Below, piece by piece: positions 1 to 5,531 of a stretch of DNA of 5,531 nucleotides (positions within the stretch are counted from its first letter, which is position 1; every line of letters starts with the position of its first letter). The translations under genes were made by a program, and so were the position numbers. Under the pieces are notes generated by a model. That model was given only the letters and a program-made list of their open reading frames with translations. It searched no databases and had not been told where the DNA came from. Source of the stretch: Rhodoferax sp. (GTDB taxonomy: Bacteria > Pseudomonadota > Gammaproteobacteria > Burkholderiales > Burkholderiaceae_C); the NCBI GenBank assembly GCA_030833685.1, contig JAURGS010000160.1:1-5531 (forward strand), written 5' to 3'.

Positions 1-1320
1 TGCGTGGTGATGGTGGGTGAACTCAACGAAGCGGGCGACGGCATTGCGTACATCGCCATCAACAGTTGCATCCAGTTGCTTCCCTCGCTCGATGGCAAAT
101 CCATTAAAACCGTTGAGAGCCTGGTCAGGCCTGACGGCAGCCTGCATCCTATTCAAGAAGAGATGATCAAATGCCACGGCTCGCAATGCGGTTTTTGCAC
201 GCCGGGCATCGTGATGAGTCTGGTCAATCTGGTGCAGACCCAACCCAAACCTGACCGCCGCGAAATCACCGACGCACTCAGCGGCAACCTGTGCCGCTGC
301 ACCGGCTACAAGCCCATCATCGACGCCACCAACCAGGCCTGCCATCACGGTGCCCGCCTGAAGCTGGATGATGCAGCCGATGTCAACTTGCTCCAGCAGA
401 TCCGTCGCTCGCAGACGCCCACACTCAGCCTTGAAGGCGAAATCCTGGTGCAGCCTGTGGTGCGAACACGTAAGGGCAATGAATTTGTGTCACCCGCCAC
501 GCTTGACGAAGCGGCTGACTATCTGGCCAAGAACCCGCAAACCACCTTATTGGCTGGCAGCACCGAGATCGGGCTGCAGGTCAACAAACAGTTCACACGA
601 CCCGAGCGCATCATGTACCTGGGCAATGTGCGCGAACTGCACCAGATTGAGGACATGCCTGACCATTGGCGCATTGGCGCCATGGCCTCACTGACCCGTG
701 TGGAACAGCTGCTAACCCAACCCTACCCCGACTTCGCCGAAGTCATCCGCCGCTTTGGCTCACCACCGATACGCTCCACCGCAACACTTGCGGGCAATAT
801 CGCCAATGGCTCGCCCATCGGCGACTCCATGCCCTGCTTGATGGCCTTGGGCGCGCGACTGGTTCTTCGGCGCAAAGACAAACGCAGAACCGTGCTGCTG
901 GACGCCTTCTATGTGGGGCAGAAAAAAACGGTGCTCCAGCCTGGCGAGTTCATTGAAGCCATTGAGCTGCCAAAACCTGCACCCGGCCAGGTGTTTCGTG
1001 CCCACAAGATCAGCAAACGCTTTGAGCAGGATATTTCGGCCACCTGCGCGGCCATCAGCTTTTGCCTAGACAAAGGTCGACTCAGTGGTGTGCGCCTGGC
1101 CTACAACGGCCTGGCGCCCTCGCCTTGCCGGGCACCCAAAATCGAATCGGTGCTGGAGGGTCGCACGCCCGCTGAAGTTAGCGCCGCAGACCTGGACCAG
1201 GCTGTCGCTGCGAGCTTCACGCCACGTGATGGCTTGCGTGCGACCTGGGCCTATCGCGCCTTGCTGGCGCGAAATCTGGTACTGGAATTTATTGAAGATC
1301 AGACGTTGGAGGTTGCCTGA
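1..1320 (+). CDS. xdhA: Xanthine dehydrogenase small subunit, [2Fe-2S]/FAD (5' partial)
   Basis: This subunit carries electrons from the Mo centre in XdhB through two [2Fe-2S] clusters to FAD, where NAD+ is reduced; it is cytosolic. The reading frame is open from base 1, so the start lies outside the window, with about 50 residues missing. Numbering from the first codon seen, Cys1 fits the third ligand of the plant-type ferredoxin cluster (C-x4-C-x2-C) and Cys23 (INSC) the fourth. The helical-domain cluster has Cys63/Cys66 (QCGFCTPG) and Cys98/Cys100 (LCRCTGY). The FAD domain starts near residue 158, with LLAGSTEIG at about 183-191 and GNIANGSPIGDS at 265-276. A C-terminal flavin domain follows, with KISKRFEQDIS at 336-346. 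The TGA stop is directly followed by the xdhB ATG. No frameshift or missing ligand is seen in the visible part. The family call is firm; xanthine as substrate is inferred mainly from the XdhB residues and from xdhC. Confidence 0.96.
   Translation, partial: CVVMVGELNEAGDGIAYIAINSCIQLLPSLDGKSIKTVESLVRPDGSLHPIQEEMIKCHGSQCGFCTPGIVMSLVNLVQTQPKPDRREITDALSGNLCRCTGYKPIIDATNQACHHGARLKLDDAADVNLLQQIRRSQTPTLSLEGEILVQPVVRTRKGNEFVSPATLDEAADYLAKNPQTTLLAGSTEIGLQVNKQFTRPERIMYLGNVRELHQIEDMPDHWRIGAMASLTRVEQLLTQPYPDFAEVIRRFGSPPIRSTATLAGNIANGSPIGDSMPCLMALGARLVLRRKDKRRTVLLDAFYVGQKKTVLQPGEFIEAIELPKPAPGQVFRAHKISKRFEQDISATCAAISFCLDKGRLSGVRLAYNGLAPSPCRAPKIESVLEGRTPAEVSAADLDQAVAASFTPRDGLRATWAYRALLARNLVLEFIEDQTLEVA
1308..1312 (+). 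promoter_or_regulatory. Ribosome binding site for xdhB
   Basis: GGAGG lies inside the last codons of xdhA, 8 nt before the xdhB ATG at 1321. It is the only strong Shine-Dalgarno match at a gene junction in this operon, and it supports the ATG at 1321 as the xdhB start. The xdhC and hydrolase starts lack anything similar. Confidence 0.75.
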
Positions 1321-3687
1321 ATGAACGCCCCAAGCATCATGAAGTCACTGCTACGCGCCGACGGCCAGCAACTGGGCGCCGAGCTGGTTCACGAATCTGC
1401 CCATCTGCACGTGACTGGGCGGGCCGCCTACGTTGATGACCAGCCCGAATTGGCCGGAACCCTTTACGCCGCGCTAATCAAGTCGCCCGTTGCGCACGGC
1501 GAACTCATTGGTGAAGGCATCGATCGCGACGCTTTGCTGCGCGAGCATGGCGTGGTGGCTGTGTTCACCAGTCGCGACATTCCTGGCGAAAACAATTGCG
1601 GCCCCATCATCCATGACGACCCCTTTCTGGCGGAAGGCAAGGTGGAATTTATTGGCCAAGCGGTGGCCGTGGTGGTCGCCCGCGAGATGCTCTACGCCCG
1701 CGAAGCAGCCAGTAAGGCCCGTGTTTTGGTCAAAGAACTGCTACCGATCCTGACCATTGAGCAAGCCATGGCGGCACAAAGCTTTGTCATGCCATCCAAA
1801 GGCATCACCCGCGGCGACGCCGATCAGGCCATCAGACAAGCACCATTCAAGATCAAAGGCAGCACAGAAACCGGCCAGCAAGAACAGTTTTACCTGGAGG
1901 GGCAAATCACCTACGCAGTGCCGCGGGAGGACGGGCAGCTGACGCTGTATGTGTCGACGCAACACCCCGACGGCAATCAGCGCGAAGCCGCTGCTGCGCT
2001 CAAACTCAGCACCAAAGATGTTGAGGTGATCTGCCGACGCATGGGCGGCGGTTTTGGCGGCAAGGAAGGCAACGCAAGCATCTTCAGTCAAAGCGCGGCC
2101 TTGGCCGCCTTTAAGCTTCAGCGCCCGGTCAAATTGCGCGTCAACCGCGACGACGACATGATGATCACCGGCAAGCGCCACGACTTCAAGATCGACTACG
2201 AAGTGGGTTTTGACCAAGACGGACGCATCCTGGGCGCAGATATCACGCTGGCTTCCCGCTGCGGCTACAGCACCGACTTCTCTGGCCCGGTGAATGACCG
2301 CGCCTGCTTGCACATCGACAACTGCTACTACATCCCCAACCTGAAGCTGATAAGCCACCGCTGCAAAACCAACACCCAAAGTGCGACCGCATTTCGGGGC
2401 TTTGGCGGACCGCAAGGCATGTTTGGCATTGAAACCATCTTGTCAGAGATCGCCAACACCCTGGGCAAAGACCCGCTGGAGGTCAGAAAACTCAACCTCT
2501 ACCAGGACCCGGCGCGCTCAGGGCAAGCGGACACGCTGACCACCCAGTACGGCCAGGTCATTGAGGACTGGATCGGCGATCAGATCGTTGACCAAGTCGA
2601 GACCCAGGCGCGCTACCAGGACAGGCGTGCCGCGATCAACACATTCAATGCCCAGCACAAAAACCGCAAACGGGGTCTGGCGCTGGTTCCACTGAAGTTT
2701 GGCATCAGCTTCACCGCCACCATGCTCAACCAAGGCGGTGCGCTGGTCAGCATTTACATGGACGGCTCGGTCAGTTGCAACCATGGCGGCACTGAAATGG
2801 GCCAAGGACTGAACACCAAGATGGCGCAAGTCTGTGCAGACGGACTAGGCATCGACACCGCGCTTATTCGTGTCACCGCTACCGACACGCAAAAAGTGCC
2901 CAACGCTTCAGCCACAGCCGCTTCCAGTGGCGCGGATATCAATGGCGCGGCGATCATGAATGCCACGGCGCAGTTGCGCGAGCGCTTGGCGCCCGTGGCT
3001 GCGCGCCTGCTTGGGTGCGCGGCTGCCGATGTGCGCTTTGCAAACAGCCAGGTTCATGGCGGGGGGCAGTCTGTGGCATGGCCGGTGCTGGCCAAACAGG
3101 CGTGGCTGGACCGCGTTGGTTTGTCGGTGACCGGCTTTTTTATGACGCCAGAGATCCAATACGACTTCAACACGCTCAAAGGCAAAGCGTTTTATTACTT
3201 TTGCTACGGCGCTGCGGTCAGCGAAGTCGAGATCGACACCCGCACTGGCGAATGGTGGCTCAAAGCCGTGGATATTGTTCATGACGCTGGGCGCAGCATC
3301 AACCCCGCTATTGACCAGGGCCAGATCGAAGGCGCATTCATTCAGGGCATGGGCTGGCTCACCATGGAGGAATGCATTTGGGACAAGAAAGGCAAGCTGC
3401 TCACGCATGGCCCGAGCACTTACAAAATCCCGGTTGCGGGTGACGTGCCAGAGCATTTCAATGTGACCCTCTTTGCCGGCCAAAATATCAAGCCCACCCC
3501 TTTCAACAGCAAGGCCGTCGGCGAGCCGCCCCTGATGCTGGGTTTGTCCACCTTCTTTGCGATCCGCGATGCTGTCAGCGCAAGTGCCGATCACCGCAGC
3601 GTGGTGCAGCTAAGCGCACCGGCCACGCCTGAGCGGATCTTGCTGGCCTGCGAGCGAGCCAGAAAAGAAACGCGGGCTGCAGCCTGA
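1321..3687 (+). CDS. xdhB: Xanthine dehydrogenase large (molybdopterin-binding) subunit
   Basis: This catalytic subunit hydroxylates hypoxanthine and xanthine at the Mo centre, giving urate. It has 788 residues, the usual size. An N-terminal aldehyde-oxidase/xanthine-dehydrogenase a/b-hammerhead domain spans about 27-135, followed by two Mo-cofactor domains. Aligned from memory with bovine xanthine oxidase, the key residues are present: Gln214 (bovine Gln767, in STQ), Glu249 (Glu802, in GGGFGGKE), Arg327 (Arg880, in NDRACLHIDN), Phe361 (Phe914, in AFRGFGG), Phe464 (Phe1009, in KFGISF) and the catalytic base Glu735 (Glu1261, in KAVGEPP). The spacings Gln-Glu (35), Glu-Arg (78) and Glu-Phe (112) match the bovine enzyme exactly. 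The purine-specific Glu/Arg pair argues for xanthine dehydrogenase rather than aldehyde oxidase or CO dehydrogenase. The ATG abuts the xdhA stop and has a good ribosome binding site. Confidence 0.98.
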   Translation: MNAPSIMKSLLRADGQQLGAELVHESAHLHVTGRAAYVDDQPELAGTLYAALIKSPVAHGELIGEGIDRDALLREHGVVAVFTSRDIPGENNCGPIIHDDPFLAEGKVEFIGQAVAVVVAREMLYAREAASKARVLVKELLPILTIEQAMAAQSFVMPSKGITRGDADQAIRQAPFKIKGSTETGQQEQFYLEGQITYAVPREDGQLTLYVSTQHPDGNQREAAAALKLSTKDVEVICRRMGGGFGGKEGNASIFSQSAALAAFKLQRPVKLRVNRDDDMMITGKRHDFKIDYEVGFDQDGRILGADITLASRCGYSTDFSGPVNDRACLHIDNCYYIPNLKLISHRCKTNTQSATAFRGFGGPQGMFGIETILSEIANTLGKDPLEVRKLNLYQDPARSGQADTLTTQYGQVIEDWIGDQIVDQVETQARYQDRRAAINTFNAQHKNRKRGLALVPLKFGISFTATMLNQGGALVSIYMDGSVSCNHGGTEMGQGLNTKMAQVCADGLGIDTALIRVTATDTQKVPNASATAASSGADINGAAIMNATAQLRERLAPVAARLLGCAAADVRFANSQVHGGGQSVAWPVLAKQAWLDRVGLSVTGFFMTPEIQYDFNTLKGKAFYYFCYGAAVSEVEIDTRTGEWWLKAVDIVHDAGRSINPAIDQGQIEGAFIQGMGWLTMEECIWDKKGKLLTHGPSTYKIPVAGDVPEHFNVTLFAGQNIKPTPFNSKAVGEPPLMLGLSTFFAIRDAVSASADHRSVVQLSAPATPERILLACERARKETRAAA

Positions 3688-3690
3688 CCC

Positions 3691-4536
3691 GTGCCTTTGC
3701 ACCTTCAAGATTTTTTTGCACTGCTGGGACACCAAGACGGTGTACTGGTCAAGGTGCATGCGGTGCAAGGCTCAGGCCCGCGCGAGCAAGGTGCCTGGAT
3801 GGCGGTGTTTGGCAACGCGGTCGTCAATACCATCGGCGGCGGGCACCTGGAGCTCCAAGCGATTGAGCAAGCGCGGGCCTGGCTGAAGTCACCCGATCAG
3901 CTTCCAAGTGGTGCAAACACCCCTGCGCAATTGGTTCGCTTCGCGCTGGGGCCCAGCCTGGGGCAGTGCTGTGGCGGGGTGGTTCACCTGGCGTTTGATC
4001 GGGTTGGGATCGCTGATCTGCCAAGGCTGCGTGTGGAGTTGACACCACCGATGCACGCACTCGGTTTATTTGGCGGCGGCCATGTGGGACGCGCACTGGT
4101 CAAGCTCTTGGCAGACCTGCCATTTGCAGTGCGCTGGGTTGACAGCCGTGACGAGATCTTTCCCAGCCAGACCCCGCAAAACGTGGCTTGTGAACACTCC
4201 CATCCGGTGCAGGCGGCCGTGGCGGATCTTCCGCCAAACGCCGCTGTTCTCATCATGAGCTTTAGCCACGCTGAAGATCTCGACGTGGTCGCGGCCTGTT
4301 TGCAGCGCCAACGTCAGCACAAGGACCTGCGCTTCATTGGCCTGATTGGCAGCAAAACCAAGTGGGCGAGCTTTCGCAAAAGACTGAGCCAATTGGGTTT
4401 CACCGAACAAGAACTCACCCAAGTCACCTGCCCGATTGGCGTGGGCGGCATACCGGGCAAAGCCCCTGAAGTGGTGGCGCTCGCTATTGCCGCACAACTG
4501 TTGCAAGTCTGCGCCAGCGCTTGTGCGCCGACCTGA
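3691..4536 (+). CDS. xdhC: Xanthine dehydrogenase accessory protein XdhC (Mo-cofactor insertion)
   Basis: XdhC binds molybdenum cofactor, promotes its sulfuration together with a cysteine desulfurase, and delivers it to XdhB; it is not part of the mature enzyme (known from Rhodobacter capsulatus). The 281-residue product has the N-terminal XdhC domain with SGPREQGAWM near 28-37 and the conserved LGPSLGQCCGG at 86-96 (Cys93 and Cys94). It then has a C-terminal Rossmann domain with LFGGGHVGRAL at 126-136, FIGLIGSKTK at 215-224 and CPIGVGGIPGK at 247-257. The start is a GTG, one codon after the in-frame xdhB TGA, with no clear Shine-Dalgarno, which suggests translational coupling. No earlier start is possible, and the next ATG (3799) would remove conserved sequence. 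The C-terminal motif differs from the form I recall (PIG-x-PGI-x-GKEP): it has Gly252 and Ala258 where Pro and Glu are usual. Confidence 0.95.
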   Translation: MPLHLQDFFALLGHQDGVLVKVHAVQGSGPREQGAWMAVFGNAVVNTIGGGHLELQAIEQARAWLKSPDQLPSGANTPAQLVRFALGPSLGQCCGGVVHLAFDRVGIADLPRLRVELTPPMHALGLFGGGHVGRALVKLLADLPFAVRWVDSRDEIFPSQTPQNVACEHSHPVQAAVADLPPNAAVLIMSFSHAEDLDVVAACLQRQRQHKDLRFIGLIGSKTKWASFRKRLSQLGFTEQELTQVTCPIGVGGIPGKAPEVVALAIAAQLLQVCASACAPT

Positions 4537-4537
4537 T

Positions 4538-5230
4538 ATGACCCACCTTGAACTCCTGATTCAAGCACCGGCCAAGGCGGCACAACTGATCGTGTTGCTA
4601 CACGGAAAAAACGGCTCTCCTGGTGATATGCAGGCCTTGGGTCAGGCACTGGCCGAATCGTTCCCACAGGCTCGGGTGCTCGCACCGCAGGCACCCTTGG
4701 CCGCTCAAGCCCCGGGCCACGGCCACCTGTGGTTTGAGGTCGAAGCCGAAGAAGAGCGGTTTTCGCCCATTCACATCGACGCGGCCATGATTGATCTCGG
4801 AGAGCGAATGGTTATGTGGCAGTCTCTGGCTGAAATTTCTCGCGCTGAAACCGCCCTCATTGGATTCGGTCAGGGTGCCACCTTGGCCTTGCAGAGTACC
4901 TTGCTGGCAACACCCTGGGCCGATCGCGTGATGGCACTGGCGGGCGCCTTCGCGCAAAAGCCAGTTGGGCTGCACTATCTGGGTAGCGTGCATTTGCTAC
5001 ACGGCAAAAACGACGCCCTCACCCATTGGAAAACTGTGCTCGAAGACGCTTATTGCCTGCGTGACAGCGGCATCGACATGACCGCCGAGATCCTGCCGCT
5101 CATCGGCCACGAGATGCACCCGACCATGATAAAAAAAGCGACCGAGCGACTGAGTACCCATATCTCCAAACATTTGTTTGAGGCTGCGATGACCCAGGCG
5201 CCTGGCAACGACAAGCCGGCCCTGCAATAA
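4538..5230 (+). CDS. YpfH-like alpha/beta hydrolase (phospholipase/carboxylesterase family) lacking the catalytic Ser
   Basis: This 230-residue protein resembles E. coli esterase YpfH in length and along its sequence, including the N-terminus (MTHLELLIQAPAKAAQ against a YpfH start of the same pattern), LLHGKN at 20-25 (oxyanion-hole strand), ALIGF-x-QGA near 106-114, HGKND with Asp159, and IGHEMHP with His191. Family members use a Ser-Asp-His triad, with Ser in GFSQG. Here the elbow reads GFGQG, so residue 111 is Gly (codon GGT, 4868-4870). One A at 4868 would give AGT, Ser. The frame is otherwise intact with no sign of decay, so this is either a pseudoenzyme, a strain variant or a base error. 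The ATG comes 1 nt after the xdhC stop (TGATATG), with no Shine-Dalgarno, suggesting coupling to xdhC. An in-frame GTG at 4436 inside xdhC is less likely, because the YpfH match begins at 4538. The substrate, and any role in purine breakdown, is unknown. Confidence 0.88.
   Translation: MTHLELLIQAPAKAAQLIVLLHGKNGSPGDMQALGQALAESFPQARVLAPQAPLAAQAPGHGHLWFEVEAEEERFSPIHIDAAMIDLGERMVMWQSLAEISRAETALIGFGQGATLALQSTLLATPWADRVMALAGAFAQKPVGLHYLGSVHLLHGKNDALTHWKTVLEDAYCLRDSGIDMTAEILPLIGHEMHPTMIKKATERLSTHISKHLFEAAMTQAPGNDKPALQ
4595..4613 (+). repeat. Imperfect 19-bp direct repeat, copy 1
   Basis: The sequence ttgctacacggaaaaaacg encodes LLHGKN at residues 20-25 of the hydrolase, the strand and loop that form the oxyanion hole. 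It matches copy 2 at 4994-5012 in 18 of 19 bases, the one difference being the third base of the Gly codon. Both copies are in the same reading frame. Confidence 0.7.
4994..5012 (+). repeat. Imperfect 19-bp direct repeat, copy 2
   Basis: The sequence ttgctacacggcaaaaacg encodes LLHGKN at residues 153-158, just before the presumed catalytic Asp159. It starts 399 bp (133 codons) after copy 1. Alpha/beta hydrolases of this group often have a hydrophobic-HG pattern at both places, so the protein-level likeness has a structural reason. The near-identity of the bases is more than that alone requires. Confidence 0.7.
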
Positions 5231-5275
5231 AGCAATCTACCCCTTAGCGCCAAGTCGCACGCCCAGGCGCCGGCC

Positions 5276-5292
5276 AAAGCGCGAGCGGCTTT
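5276..5292. terminator. Weak candidate hairpin in the convergent gap
   Basis: The 64-bp gap between the hydrolase stop and the stop of the converging oxidoreductase gene (5231-5294) holds a short inverted repeat, AAAGC / GCTTT, with a 7-nt loop. The stem has only 5 bp and there is no proper T-run beyond it, so it is a poor intrinsic terminator. A second possible pairing, GCGCC with GGCGC between about 5247 and 5270, has a long loop. Terminating both genes here makes sense from the convergent layout, but the sequence evidence is thin. Confidence 0.2.
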
Positions 5293-5294
5293 AG

Positions 5295-5531
5295 TCAGTC
5301 ATTGAGCAAAACCACCTTACCCAAAACCGATCGAGATTGCAGCTTGGTGTAGGCCTGCTTGAGTTCACGCATGGGCAACTCGGTGTCGATCACCGGTTTG
5401 ATGAGTCCGCGCGAATAAAGCCCCGCCATCTCTCCCAGCATCGCTGCATTGGCGCCGGGCTCCTGCTTGGCAAAGCCACCATAGAAAACACCGACGACCG
5501 ACGCCCCTTTGAGCAAGGTCAGGTTCAAGGG
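5295..5531 (-). CDS. NADPH:quinone oxidoreductase family protein, C-terminal part (5' partial)
   Basis: The C-terminal 78 residues of a medium-chain dehydrogenase/reductase of the quinone oxidoreductase (zeta-crystallin) type. The frame is open to the right edge (first codon CCC at 5531-5529), so the start and the NADPH-binding Rossmann core lie outside. Visible family features are the PLNLTLLKG segment, SVVGVFYGGFAKQEP, then IKPVIDTELPM-x-ELKQAY near the middle and the terminal SRSVLGKVVLLND, where the SR-GK-V pattern closes such proteins. It would be a cytosolic enzyme reducing quinones or alpha,beta-unsaturated carbonyls with NADPH. The stop (tca at 5295-5297) faces the hydrolase stop 64 bp away, so it is a separate transcription unit and probably unrelated to purine oxidation. 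An acyl-CoA-linked or crotonyl-CoA-reductase-like role cannot be ruled out from the tail alone. Confidence 0.85.
   Translation of the reverse strand, partial: PLNLTLLKGASVVGVFYGGFAKQEPGANAAMLGEMAGLYSRGLIKPVIDTELPMRELKQAYTKLQSRSVLGKVVLLND

Noticed and set aside
1..12. GTG at 4 or ATG at 10 as a true xdhA start
   Set aside because: The frame is open to base 1 and the first codon (Cys) fits the third ligand of the first [2Fe-2S] cluster, so the gene begins outside the window.
1741..2415. Long antisense open frame (224 codons) opposite xdhB
   Set aside because: It lies fully within a well-matched xdhB, its product resembles no family I know, and long antisense frames are common in GC-rich coding DNA.
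2908..3594. Second long antisense open frame (228 codons) opposite xdhB
   Set aside because: Same reasons: it sits opposite conserved XdhB sequence including the Glu735 region, and no domain is recognisable.
4066..4506. Antisense frame of 146 codons opposite xdhC
   Set aside because: A shadow of xdhC's Rossmann domain, with no recognisable motif or ribosome binding site.
4436..4537. Upstream GTG start that would add 34 residues to the hydrolase
   Set aside because: The extra residues are an out-of-frame reading of conserved xdhC, and the YpfH resemblance starts at the ATG at 4538.
5231..5294. Possible small gene or RNA in the convergent gap
   Set aside because: Only 64 bp, with no start plus ribosome binding site and only a weak hairpin.

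Overview
The window carries most of a purine-catabolism operon on the + strand. It runs in order through xdhA (5'-truncated by the window edge), xdhB, xdhC and a small alpha/beta-hydrolase gene related to YpfH. A convergent quinone oxidoreductase gene on the - strand is cut by the right edge. The DNA looks GC-rich. The two-subunit XdhA/XdhB layout, the XdhC type and the look of the oxidoreductase tail suggest a betaproteobacterium, most likely Burkholderiales/Comamonadaceae (the Rhodoferax or Polaromonas kind). That placement rests on remembered family resemblance, not on a search.

Layout: 1-1320 is xdhA, the [2Fe-2S]/FAD subunit, lacking roughly its first 50 residues. 1321-3687 is xdhB, the molybdopterin subunit, complete and starting directly after the xdhA stop. 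3691-4536 is xdhC, the cofactor-insertion chaperone, with a GTG start one codon after the xdhB stop. 4538-5230 is the YpfH-like hydrolase, starting 1 nt after the xdhC stop. A 64-bp gap (5231-5294) follows. 5295-5531 on the - strand is the C-terminal end of a zeta-crystallin-like NADPH:quinone oxidoreductase.

How the genes work together: XdhA and XdhB form the heterotetrameric xanthine dehydrogenase (hypoxanthine to xanthine to urate, with NAD+ as acceptor). Purine is oxidised at the Mo centre in XdhB, and electrons pass through two [2Fe-2S] clusters to FAD in XdhA. XdhC holds the Mo cofactor and helps deliver it to XdhB. All cofactor and active-site residues I could place in XdhB are present, so the enzyme looks functional. 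The near-zero gaps suggest one transcript with translational coupling that also includes the hydrolase.

The most unusual observation is in the hydrolase. Its nucleophile elbow reads G-F-G-Q-G, with Gly at 111 where the family has the catalytic Ser, while the presumed Asp and His of the triad remain. It is therefore a possible pseudo-hydrolase attached to a xanthine dehydrogenase operon, or a single-base variant or error. I saw no RNA genes, CRISPR arrays or mobile elements.
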